Below, in pieces: positions 17,796-25,045 of a DNA stretch of 64,000 bases. A program made the translations under genes and the position numbers. Origin of the DNA: Thermoanaerobaculia bacterium. Its GTDB lineage: Bacteria > Acidobacteriota > Thermoanaerobaculia > Multivoradales > J023. The notes below the pieces were generated by a model. The model was not told the origin of the DNA and did no database searches. It saw only the letters and a list, made by a program, of their open reading frames with translations. Every line of letters begins with the position of its first letter. The stretch's first letter is position 1. The DNA lies in NCBI GenBank assembly GCA_028066595.1, contig JALCBJ010000006.1:91785-155784 (forward strand), in the 5' to 3' direction.

Positions 17796-19115
17796 CTACA
17801 GCCGGCCCTCTTCCCGGCTCTGCTGGCCCTCTGTGTGTCCGTCTCCCGCAGGAATCCGCCGGAACAGGCGTAGGACCACGAGCCCTGCCGAGAAAAAGCA
17901 CACCATGCCCAGAAAGAAGGGAGCACCCGGCAGCTCGAACGGCGCTGCATCGGACGTGAAGAAGCTGAACAGACCGGAAACGAAAAGCAACGGCGCGACG
18001 ATGCTCGACAGACTCATGAGAGACGTCAACGCGCCTTGCACCTTGCCTTGGTCCGACGGTGTCACGCTACCCGAGACGAGGGCCTGGATCGAGGGCCCGG
18101 CGACGCCGGCAATGGAGCCCAGGACGATCGTGATGAGGACGATCGACCCGCTCGTCGCCAAACCGTAGCCGGCATAGGCAAGCGAACCCCAGAAGAGCCC
18201 GAACAGCACACTTCGCCGCTCGCCGAGGCGGCCGACCACGGGCTTGACCAGGAAACCCTGGACAATCACCGCCATGATCCCTACCAACGCCAGAGCCAGC
18301 CCATTGGTGCGCTCATCCCACCCAAAGCGATAGCCCGTGTAGAGCACCCAGGTGCTCTCGAGACCACGCTGCGCGAGCGACATCAGCACGAAGGCCGCGG
18401 CAAGTCCGCCCACCAGTGGATAGCTCCGCAAGATCTGCAGACTCCCCACCGGATTGGCCTTGCGCCATGAAAACGACGAGCGGTGCTCACGAGGCAGCGA
18501 CTCGGGCAGCACGAAGAAACCGTACAGCCAGTTCACCAAGGACAGTCCGGCGGCGACGAAGAACGGCAGACGCAAATGAACGCTGCCCAGCATGCCGCCG
18601 AGGGCCGGACCGAAGACGAAACCGACGCCGAACGCGACCCCCACCAGACCGAAGTTGCGCGCTCTGTTCTCGGGTGTCGAGATATCGGCGATGTAGGCGT
18701 TGCCGGTGGTGATCGACGCTCCCATGATGCCCGAAAAAACCCGTGCCGCGAAGAGCCACCATAGAGACGGTGCCAAGCCCATCACGACGTAGTCGACACC
18801 CAGGCCGAAAAGCGAGATCAGGAGCACCGGGCGACGGCCAAAGCGGTCGGACAGCGCGCCCAAGATCGGCGCGAACAAGAATTGCATCAGGGCGTAGACC
18901 GCCGCGAGCACGCCATACCAGCGCCCGGCAGCGGTCACCTCGCCACCGACGAAGCCCTTCACCAGCTCCGGGAGCACCGGTACCACGAGACCGATGCCCA
19001 ACACGTCGATGAGCAGCGTCGCGAAAATGAATACCATTGCCGGCGCGCGCCCGGCGCGCGCGGCGTCTCTTGGCGGTATCTCGGACGGCGTGTCGCCTGG
19101 AGGAGGTGAACTCAT
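17796..19115 (-). CDS. MFS transporter, TetA-like drug:H+ antiporter family
   Basis: 439 residues, about 12 membrane helices. The N-half carries LIDVLGIGLVVPVLPELVKG and the loop 2-3 motif GALSDRFGRRPVLLISLFGL typical of TetA-type exporters; ENRARNFGLVGVAFGVGFVF follows. The C-half has WDERTNGLALALVGIMAVIV and GSVTPSDQGKVQGALTSLMS. Inner-membrane efflux is the likely role; drug specificity cannot be read. It is convergent with the histidine kinase gene (57-base gap) and divergent from the VOC gene (108 bases). No TetR regulator is adjacent. Confidence 0.9.
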   Translation of the reverse strand: MSSPPPGDTPSEIPPRDAARAGRAPAMVFIFATLLIDVLGIGLVVPVLPELVKGFVGGEVTAAGRWYGVLAAVYALMQFLFAPILGALSDRFGRRPVLLISLFGLGVDYVVMGLAPSLWWLFAARVFSGIMGASITTGNAYIADISTPENRARNFGLVGVAFGVGFVFGPALGGMLGSVHLRLPFFVAAGLSLVNWLYGFFVLPESLPREHRSSFSWRKANPVGSLQILRSYPLVGGLAAAFVLMSLAQRGLESTWVLYTGYRFGWDERTNGLALALVGIMAVIVQGFLVKPVVGRLGERRSVLFGLFWGSLAYAGYGLATSGSIVLITIVLGSIAGVAGPSIQALVSGSVTPSDQGKVQGALTSLMSLSSIVAPLLFVSGLFSFFTSDAAPFELPGAPFFLGMVCFFSAGLVVLRLFRRIPAGDGHTEGQQSREEGRL

Positions 19116-19223
19116 GTCGGAGTGGGTGGCGTCTGAGAACGGGAAGCTCGGACGAGGTCCGGGCGCGGCACGCTAGCACAGCCCGCCGTCCGGTCAGACG
19201 AGGTCGATACACTGGCGGCTACC

Positions 19224-19583
19224 GTGACCGGCCTCAAGACCAAGATCTCCACGCCGCGGGTCGAAGAGTCCGTCGAGTTCTATTCCCGTTGGTTCGGCAT
19301 GGACGTGCTGGAATCCTGGGACGAACCAGAAGATCGCGGTGTCATCCTCGGCTTCTCGACTCCCGAGGCGGAAGCCTTCCTGGAGATCTACCACTGCGAG
19401 AGGCTCGGAAGCTACGACGCGATCAGTCTGCAGTTCCGCGTCGACAGTGCCGAGGCGTTCATCCGTTCGATTCGCGGACAGGTCGAGTTCCGGGGTCCTA
19501 CGCCGCGCCCCTGGGGCAGCCTCTACGTCTACCTCACCGATCCGTCGGGCATCCAGATCGTGGTCTACGAGGGAGGTCTGTGA
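19224..19583 (+). CDS. VOC (glyoxalase/bleomycin-resistance fold) protein
   Basis: 119 residues, one VOC unit of two beta-alpha-beta-beta-beta modules. It begins LKTKISTPRVEESVEFYSRW and ends LYVYLTDPSGIQIVVYEG, the typical second-module strand. Candidate metal ligands include the acidic residue in the terminal strand. It could be a lyase, a dioxygenase-like enzyme or a binding protein. The start is GTG at 19224. The next gene follows 47 bases later on the same strand. Confidence 0.8.
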   Translation: MTGLKTKISTPRVEESVEFYSRWFGMDVLESWDEPEDRGVILGFSTPEAEAFLEIYHCERLGSYDAISLQFRVDSAEAFIRSIRGQVEFRGPTPRPWGSLYVYLTDPSGIQIVVYEGGL

Positions 19584-19630
19584 GTCGCTATACTGAAGGT
19601 CTACACCAGGAACATCGAACGGAGAAGATC

Positions 19631-20386
19631 ATGCAGCGCATGTTTGCCCTGATAGCCGTACTCTCTTTGGTTGCCGTACCCGCCGATGCCGAGCTCTCGA
19701 AACCGGATCGCAAGGCCGTCAAGAAAATGCTCGACGGAACCCTCTACATGCGCATCGACGCACCGTACGCCAGCGGTCGCCACGCGTGGGGGACCTACAA
19801 GAGGCCGCTCGTAGAGGTTTCTCCCGAAGGTTCCGAGACCAATGCCGACTACGAGGTAAATGCCAGCTGGTGGCACGCCGATAGCACCTATTGGGGCATT
19901 CGCGTCAACGATTCGGTGGAGCTCGACGAGGTGGACTTCGACGATGGCGAGGTGGAAATCGAGCTGGAAGGCGTGGGCACGGCCGAGGACGAGGCCACCG
20001 TCGTCAAGTTCGTCGAAATCCACTCGCTGGACGACTTCCAAGCTGCATTCGATCAGACGTTTGCGACGGTACCGCTGCAAGATCTACACGACGACTGGCC
20101 GGCGGATATCAAACAAGCCATCGCCGACCGCACCCTCGTCGACGGTATGACCAAGCGCCAGGCCTACTACGTCGTAGGGACGCCGCAGCAATTCCAGAAG
20201 TCCGAAGAGAACGGTGTCGAGATCGAGACCTGGACAGTCCGTACCTTCAGAGGTACGAAGATGGGCTTTTGGAGAATCAAGTCCGACGCTCCGGCCGGAG
20301 ATTCACAGGTCATCCGATTCGAAGACGGCGTCCTGATCAATGCATCGCAGGCAGGCTCGAGCTCGGATTTCAGTCTCGACGACTGA
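19631..20386 (+). CDS. Secreted protein of unknown function
   Basis: 251 residues with a Sec signal peptide (MQRMFALIAVLSLVAVPADA). The mature protein is acidic, begins ELSKPDRKAVKKMLDGTLYM, and has an apparent beta-rich centre followed by TLVDGMTKRQAYYVVGTPQQ, which resembles the helix-turn of SmpA/BamE-like folds, though I would not assign that. No cysteine pairs or catalytic motif are visible. The ATG has ggagaagatc immediately upstream, a good ribosome site. Longer in-frame readings back to 19037 run through the VOC gene and are not real. Confidence 0.8.
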   Translation: MQRMFALIAVLSLVAVPADAELSKPDRKAVKKMLDGTLYMRIDAPYASGRHAWGTYKRPLVEVSPEGSETNADYEVNASWWHADSTYWGIRVNDSVELDEVDFDDGEVEIELEGVGTAEDEATVVKFVEIHSLDDFQAAFDQTFATVPLQDLHDDWPADIKQAIADRTLVDGMTKRQAYYVVGTPQQFQKSEENGVEIETWTVRTFRGTKMGFWRIKSDAPAGDSQVIRFEDGVLINASQAGSSSDFSLDD

Positions 20387-20418
20387 GCTCTCCGGGCGCC
20401 GAGATTGCGTAAGCCGCC

Positions 20419-22137
20419 TCAGAACGGCTTGAAGCCCACCGAACCAAAACGTTCCATGCCGTAGAGGTGTGCGATCGGGTACGCGTAGGCCATCACAATG
20501 AGCACGACGGCGACGACCGTCCAGAGGCCGAAGCGGTCCCAAAGGCCGGCCCTTTCGGGCTGGCCTTCGACCGGGATGGCGAAGTCGAAGGACGGCGGCT
20601 CGATCTTCTTTCCCACCATCAGCGTGCCGAGGATGACGAGGAGAAAGAAGAGGGAGGAGACGAACAAGACGATGCCTCCATGGGCGGAGAGTACGGTCAG
20701 TCCCTGCCACTGATCGGCCACGGGAGAGCCTTGGAACTGGCCGGAGAAGACGCGGCGAGGCATGCCCATGATCCCTGTCACGTGGTTGACCACGGCAAAG
20801 AGGATCATGCCGAGGAACCAGAGGTACGGCTGCAGAGTCGCCAGCGGCTTGAACGCCAGCTCACGACCGATCAAGCGCGGCAGGATCCAATAGGAAACAC
20901 CCATGAAGGTGAGGGCCGTGGCGGTGCCGACCGTAAGGTGGAAGTGACCCATGATCCAGGCGGTGTTGTGCACCATGGTGTTCATCGCGAACGCAGCGTT
21001 GATGGCACCACCGAAGCCGCCGACACCGAACGTGACCATGGCCAGTGCGACGGAGGCGAACAGCGGGTCCTTCCACGGCAACTTGCGTAGCCAGCCAAAA
21101 AGCCCCCTGCCACCACGCAGGCGGCCGGCCAGCTCGATGGACGCGGTGATGGTGAAGGCGGTCACCAGGCTGGGAAACATCACCGCGTAGGTGGTGACGG
21201 TGTGGAGCAGCTTCCACTTGGCGTCGATACCCGGGTCGGAAAACTGGTGATGGAACCCGACCGGCGTCGAGAACAAGATGAACAGGACGAAGACGACGCG
21301 GGTCAAATGATCGCTGAACAGGCGCCCACCGATGTGGCGCGGCATGATCGTGTACCAAACTACGTAGGCAGGGACGAGCCAGAAATAGGTCAGCGGGTGG
21401 CCGAACCACCAGAACCAGGTGCGCGCCACCACAGGATCGACGGTGTCGATGAGCCCCAGGGACCAGGGAATCAGCATTCCGACCACTTCCACCGCCAGGC
21501 CCGACGTGGCGAGGATCCAGATGATCACGGAGGTCACCATGCCGTGGGCAGGCAGAGGCGTCGGAACGCCGGGATTCTCCTTCTTCCAGACGATGAAAGT
21601 CCTCAGGAGAACGGCGCAGAAGCCCCAGGAGCCGACGATCAGCAACGTAGCGCCGACGTAGAAGCTCCAATGTGCTTGGAGCGGAGGGTAGAAGGTATAG
21701 AGCACCGTCGACGAGCCGGAGAGGATCGCCAAGGCGGTCATGCTGGAGCCGAAGACCGCCGTCCAATGGGAAGCCCAGGCTAGCCCCTCCCATTCCAACT
21801 TTCCGAAACCGAGCCGGGCCAAGAGATAGCCCAATCCCATGATGAAGAAAGTCGTGAAGACCAGCGCCAGCAAGACGCCATGTGCCGTCACAGAAAGGTA
21901 GTACATCTTCTCGGACCGGAACGGAAGGTCGATGTCGGCCCGCGACAGCGATTGCATGACCGCCATTGCCGCACCGAGACCGAAGGCACCGATGGCGATA
22001 CCGAAGTTGTGAAACTCCAGCCGGAATCGATCGAATCGGTCGCGACGAGCGATGTCCAGCGGTGACGGATTCACCAGTGCGCCGACGGTCTCGGCGTCCA
22101 GGTGCTCGTGTTCCAGACCGGTGACTGCGTGACTCAT
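20419..22137 (-). CDS. cbaA: ba3-type (B-family) heme-copper oxidase subunit I
   Basis: 572-residue catalytic subunit with about 13 helices; reduces O2 to water and pumps protons across the inner membrane. The CuB site has the cross-linked His-Tyr pair in WWFGHPLTYFWLVPAY, the two CuB histidines in FSTPVGFHHQFSDPG, and the heme ligands in NTAWIMGHFHLTVGTATALT. GVLLALVFTTFFIMG holds part of the low-spin heme site. The motif set and the GHPLTYFWLVPAY pattern match Thermus-type B oxidases, not cbb3 CcoN or A-type. It is the last gene of the nine-gene operon, coupled to subunit II by ATGA (22134-22137). Symbol is by homology. Confidence 0.93.
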   Translation of the reverse strand: MSHAVTGLEHEHLDAETVGALVNPSPLDIARRDRFDRFRLEFHNFGIAIGAFGLGAAMAVMQSLSRADIDLPFRSEKMYYLSVTAHGVLLALVFTTFFIMGLGYLLARLGFGKLEWEGLAWASHWTAVFGSSMTALAILSGSSTVLYTFYPPLQAHWSFYVGATLLIVGSWGFCAVLLRTFIVWKKENPGVPTPLPAHGMVTSVIIWILATSGLAVEVVGMLIPWSLGLIDTVDPVVARTWFWWFGHPLTYFWLVPAYVVWYTIMPRHIGGRLFSDHLTRVVFVLFILFSTPVGFHHQFSDPGIDAKWKLLHTVTTYAVMFPSLVTAFTITASIELAGRLRGGRGLFGWLRKLPWKDPLFASVALAMVTFGVGGFGGAINAAFAMNTMVHNTAWIMGHFHLTVGTATALTFMGVSYWILPRLIGRELAFKPLATLQPYLWFLGMILFAVVNHVTGIMGMPRRVFSGQFQGSPVADQWQGLTVLSAHGGIVLFVSSLFFLLVILGTLMVGKKIEPPSFDFAIPVEGQPERAGLWDRFGLWTVVAVVLIVMAYAYPIAHLYGMERFGSVGFKPF

Positions 22138-22649
22138 GGCGTTTCGGCCTCAGTCGTCGAGGAGGGTGCTGCAGCGCCGGCCGGTTCCACGATCAAGGTT
22201 CCCTGCATGAGGTGGTGGGACAGTCCACAGTATTCGTTGCACACGATCAGCTTCTCGCCGGGCTCGTGGAAGGTGATCATGAACTCGGTGACGTACCCAG
22301 GCACCACGGTGGCATTGGCATTGGTACCGACGATCTGAAATCCGTGCAGCACATCGGGGCTGGTCATGCGAAAGGTCACAGGACGCCCCTGCGGCACGCG
22401 GATCGTCCGGGGGTAGAAGACGTACAGCTCGGAGCGAACCACCACGGTGACGGAGCCGTCATCGTGGATCGTCACGCCCGGATTCGCGAACTCCGAATCG
22501 GTGAAGACCGTCGCGGGATCGATGGTCTCCATGTGGCTCGGCGGCTGAACCGCCTGGGTGACCGAGGCAATGACGATGGCGGTGAGGAAACCGACGATCA
22601 TCACCGTGGCACCCCACATCCAGAATCGTTCATAGATGTCGACTTTCAT
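22134..22649 (-). CDS. cbaB: ba3-type oxidase subunit II (CuA)
   Basis: 171 residues from the ATG at 22649 (MKVDIYERFWMWG). One N-terminal helix (about 8-32) anchors a periplasmic cupredoxin domain. The CuA site is complete: the first His in SPDVLHGFQIVGTN, then CNEYCGLSHHLMQG giving two Cys, His and Met. IRVPQGRPVTFRMTSPDVLH closely parallels Thermus ba3 subunit II. It accepts electrons from a soluble cytochrome c or cupredoxin. ggag lies nine bases before the ATG; an upstream extension to 22721 overlaps the small-subunit gene and is not needed. Confidence 0.93.
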   Translation of the reverse strand: MKVDIYERFWMWGATVMIVGFLTAIVIASVTQAVQPPSHMETIDPATVFTDSEFANPGVTIHDDGSVTVVVRSELYVFYPRTIRVPQGRPVTFRMTSPDVLHGFQIVGTNANATVVPGYVTEFMITFHEPGEKLIVCNEYCGLSHHLMQGTLIVEPAGAAAPSSTTEAETP

Positions 22650-22662
22650 GCTCGGCGGCTCC

Positions 22663-22863
22663 TCAATGCGGTGCGCCTCGAGGAAGGAACTCGAGGAAAT
22701 AGAGTGCGAGCCACCCGACAACGAACAGCAAGCCGTAGATCGCCACGATCGCCAACGTGCCCGTGGGGTGACCCAGGTCGTCGAGCGGCGATTCGTCGTC
22801 GGCCAGCGCCGGCCGATCGGGCTCGCCGGGCGCTCCGGGTCGCAGGATCACTTCATCTTTCAT
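22663..22863 (-). CDS. Small single-helix oxidase subunit (ba3 subunit IIa-like)
   Basis: 66 residues from the ATG at 22863 (MKDEVILRPG), with gaggt shortly upstream. A charged, Pro/Asp-rich first half precedes one transmembrane helix, GTLAIVAIYGLLFVVGWLAL. Position directly before subunit II and topology fit the IIa/auxiliary subunit that completes the helix bundle in ba3 oxidases; sequence homology at this size is not decisive. It lies 7 bases after the porin gene and 13 before subunit II. Confidence 0.75.
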   Translation of the reverse strand: MKDEVILRPGAPGEPDRPALADDESPLDDLGHPTGTLAIVAIYGLLFVVGWLALYFLEFLPRGAPH

Positions 22864-22870
22864 GGTGACC

Positions 22871-24091
22871 TCAATTCCCGAACGAGTAGGTTGTGAAGAA
22901 CATGAGCTTGTCGATGTCGACACCGAATCTGTCAGCGTCGTAGCTCGCGAGCTTCAGCGCGAAGACCTGTCCCCACTCCGATTTCCAAGCCAGCTGACCG
23001 TTGATCTCGGTGCCGTAGTCCAGACTGCGGAACTCAGCTTGGTGATCGAGCCACGCGACGAGGCCCGACCAAGGTCCCTTCTTGCAGGTGACCTTCAGAG
23101 TCGTGGTTTCAAGGCCCAACGACGGCGTGGAAAGGAAGAGATCGGTCCAGCCGTTGAACTTGTGCAGGGTGGCATGAGGGGTCTGGAATCTTCCCTCCGG
23201 CCCGCCTTCGAGGCTCTCCCAATCGGCCGAGACGGCCAGTTTGGCACCGCCGGTCTCCCAGCCGACAGTCGCATTCCCATGCAGGTAGCCGGCGTCGACC
23301 TCGCGCGGATTGTCGGCCGCATCTTCCTGCTGGGCTGCGTCCAGCTCCCAACTCCAGCGCCCGGCCCGGCCACGCCACTCGACTCCGGTGGTCAGCGTGG
23401 AAAGACTCGCGGCCTCGTCGAAGTCCAGCAGGTAGCCGTAAGCGGTGATCTTGCCGCCGAGCCTGTCCGAGCCCCACTGGATCGGAACGGTCAAGAAGTG
23501 GTGCGAAGCGTCGACCCGATCGCCGAAAATCCGGTGCACGTCCGTGACGAACGCGTAGTCGACGTCGAGGCGTGGAGTGGCACTCCACTGAATCCGTACG
23601 GCGTCGAAACTCTGGTGATTCTGGCGCCAGGCCACGGCGCCGACGAAGCGCTGATCGCCGAGGTTGATCTCCTGGCGACCCAAGGTGGCTGTGACGCGGT
23701 CGTCCGACCAGCGCACATAGGCCTGGTTGATCTGCGTCAGCGTCGGGTCCGCGACCACCGGACGATCCGTGACGCCGTTGCCGTGGCCATCGCGACCCAC
23801 GTTGTTGTATCCATCGTCGTCGGGAATACCGGCTATGTTCTCGGCTTGCAGGAAGACCGACCAGCCCCGCCAGCGCGGAGTCCGGTACGAGAGAGCCGTG
23901 CGCAAGGTCGAGGCGTGGGCGTCGTCGCCAAACGACGCGTGGTCGACGTTCTCGAACCGATATCGCAAGTCGATCTTGATCTCGTGCGCTGGCGGCTCCG
24001 ATCCTTCGTCGGCTCCGAAGGACACCGAGAACGACGAGACGAGAACAAGACCCATCAGAACGATGCGGGCCGAGATAGGAGAGCAAGTCAT
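22871..24091 (-). CDS. Alginate-export-type outer-membrane porin
   Basis: 406 residues from the ATG at 24091. A signal peptide (ISARIVLMGLVLVSSFSVSF, cleaved near FGA) precedes a beta-barrel: alternating strands such as DLRYRFENVDHASFG, ATLGRQEINLGDQRFVGAVA, WRQNHQSFDAVRIQW and a final strand ending LMFFTTYSFGN with a near-terminal aromatic. The RQEINLGDQRFVG segment is typical of the Alginate_exp barrel family. It sits between the nap-like and oxidase genes, with an ATGA overlap to the napB-like gene, so I infer that it passes a small anion such as nitrate or nitrite; true alginate export is unlikely here. Confidence 0.8.
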   Translation of the reverse strand: MTCSPISARIVLMGLVLVSSFSVSFGADEGSEPPAHEIKIDLRYRFENVDHASFGDDAHASTLRTALSYRTPRWRGWSVFLQAENIAGIPDDDGYNNVGRDGHGNGVTDRPVVADPTLTQINQAYVRWSDDRVTATLGRQEINLGDQRFVGAVAWRQNHQSFDAVRIQWSATPRLDVDYAFVTDVHRIFGDRVDASHHFLTVPIQWGSDRLGGKITAYGYLLDFDEAASLSTLTTGVEWRGRAGRWSWELDAAQQEDAADNPREVDAGYLHGNATVGWETGGAKLAVSADWESLEGGPEGRFQTPHATLHKFNGWTDLFLSTPSLGLETTTLKVTCKKGPWSGLVAWLDHQAEFRSLDYGTEINGQLAWKSEWGQVFALKLASYDADRFGVDIDKLMFFTTYSFGN

Positions 24092-25035
24092 GGCAAAGAG
24101 TTCCTCAGCTGAGATATCTCGAGTCGAGTGGTGGTCGTCTGCTCCACGTGGCACTGACGACACCGCGCTCGTTCCGCATGGTCGGTGCGGATTTCCTCGC
24201 GGGCGGCAGGCCCGGAGTGGCAGGCGTGGCAGTTCTCACGCATGAAGACCCGGTGGGGGATCACCGGCGGTGCCAACGGGTTCAGCCGCTTGCCACGACG
24301 CAAATCTTGGCGCAGCCCGGCGAAAGAGTTAGCTCGCCAGGGCTCGTCGATCGCTTGAAACACGTGGCACTGCTCACAACGCGCCACCGTGCCCGCGACG
24401 GTGAAGCTCCGAGCCTCGACCGCGGCGATGGCGCCCATGCCCGCGGTCTCACCGTGCGGCGAGGGCGGTGAGAATCCGACGCCGGGGACCGAGATGCCCC
24501 GCTCGCCGTGACAGGAGATGCACGCCGGCCCAAAGCGTTCGTGGGGGATGACGGGCGGCGCACCGTCGAACAGCCGTCGCTCCGCTCGGACGGAAGCCGA
24601 CGATTTCTCGGCCGACGCCAGGCCCGGTGCGGAATTGCTTCGATCGGCGGTATCGGGCGTCGTGCAGGAGAAGAAGAATAGGGTGGCGAGGAAGAGCGCC
24701 GTTGTTTGAAATCCTCCTCTAGCTCTCCGCTTTGGTAAAGGGAGAGAACCAAGGCACTGCGTTCTTTGAAATCCCCCTCTCGAATGAGGGAGAGAGCCAA
24801 GGCGATCCCCCGCGACTCCCCCTTTCGGTTGAGGGGGAGAACCAAGGCGCTGCTTATCGTTGACTCCCCCTCCGGCTCTCCCTTTCGGAAGAGGCGGAGA
24901 GCCAAGACCGTCTCCGGCAACCGTCGGCCTCGCGACGGGAGGCGTTCCCCTGTGACGAGCCGCCCGACGACACGCACACCGAGTGCCCCCCTTTTCCCAA
25001 AGGGTGGTCAGGGTGGATTTCCGCGACCATCGCAT
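24088..25035 (-). CDS. NapB-like four-heme cytochrome c lipoprotein with in-frame repeat-coded N-terminus
   Basis: 315 residues from the ATG at 25035, 10 bases past the napA stop. Residues ~1-107 are encoded by palindromic repeats and read as LGSPPLPKGRAGGG-like units. A lipoprotein-type signal follows (TALFLATLFFFSC, Cys124). The mature part has two similar halves, each with PPVIPH (159-165 and 256-261) and two CXXCH sites: C172-H176, C220-H224, C269-H273 and C292-H296. NapB is normally two-heme, so this looks like an internally duplicated or enlarged NapB that passes electrons to NapA. No ATG, GTG or TTG lies between the repeats and the signal; an ACG ten bases after gaggagg is a conceivable start. 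It overlaps the porin start by ATGA. Confidence 0.75.
   Translation of the reverse strand: MRWSRKSTLTTLWEKGGTRCACRRAARHRGTPPVARPTVAGDGLGSPPLPKGRAGGGVNDKQRLGSPPQPKGGVAGDRLGSLPHSRGGFQRTQCLGSLPLPKRRARGGFQTTALFLATLFFFSCTTPDTADRSNSAPGLASAEKSSASVRAERRLFDGAPPVIPHERFGPACISCHGERGISVPGVGFSPPSPHGETAGMGAIAAVEARSFTVAGTVARCEQCHVFQAIDEPWRANSFAGLRQDLRRGKRLNPLAPPVIPHRVFMRENCHACHSGPAAREEIRTDHAERARCRQCHVEQTTTTRLEISQLRNSLP
24707..25026 (-). repeat. Cluster of five short palindromic (REP/MITE-like) repeats
   Basis: Related palindromes of about 40-55 bases lie at ~24707-24757, 24767-24805, 24812-24852, 24860-24910 and 24983-25026. Shared features are a C-rich arm (tccccct), a short loop such as ttcggttg, a G-rich arm (agggggaga) and a tail (gccaaggcg or accaaggcg); the last unit has the arms cccccctttt and aaagggtgg. 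All five lie between napA and the signal-peptide codons of the napB-like gene. They are read in one frame without a stop. Confidence 0.85.
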
Positions 25036-25045
25036 CACTTCACCG

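Noticed and set aside
19037-19630. Long in-frame upstream extension of the secreted protein gene
   Set aside because: It passes through the VOC gene and the MFS start region; the ATG at 19631 has a clear ribosome site and signal peptide.
20419-22137. Reading the oxidase as cbb3 (CcoN) or as a nitric oxide reductase (NorB)
   Set aside because: The His-Tyr GHPLTYFW motif and a CuA subunit II place it with ba3-type oxidases; CcoO/P and NorC are absent.
22862-24112. 416-codon plus-strand frame antisense to the porin gene
   Set aside because: The minus-strand reading has a signal peptide and porin strands; the plus-strand reading matches nothing.
24707-25026. Possible CRISPR array
   Set aside because: Unit lengths vary, spacers are unequal and partly repeat sequence, and no cas genes are present; palindromic repeats explain it better.
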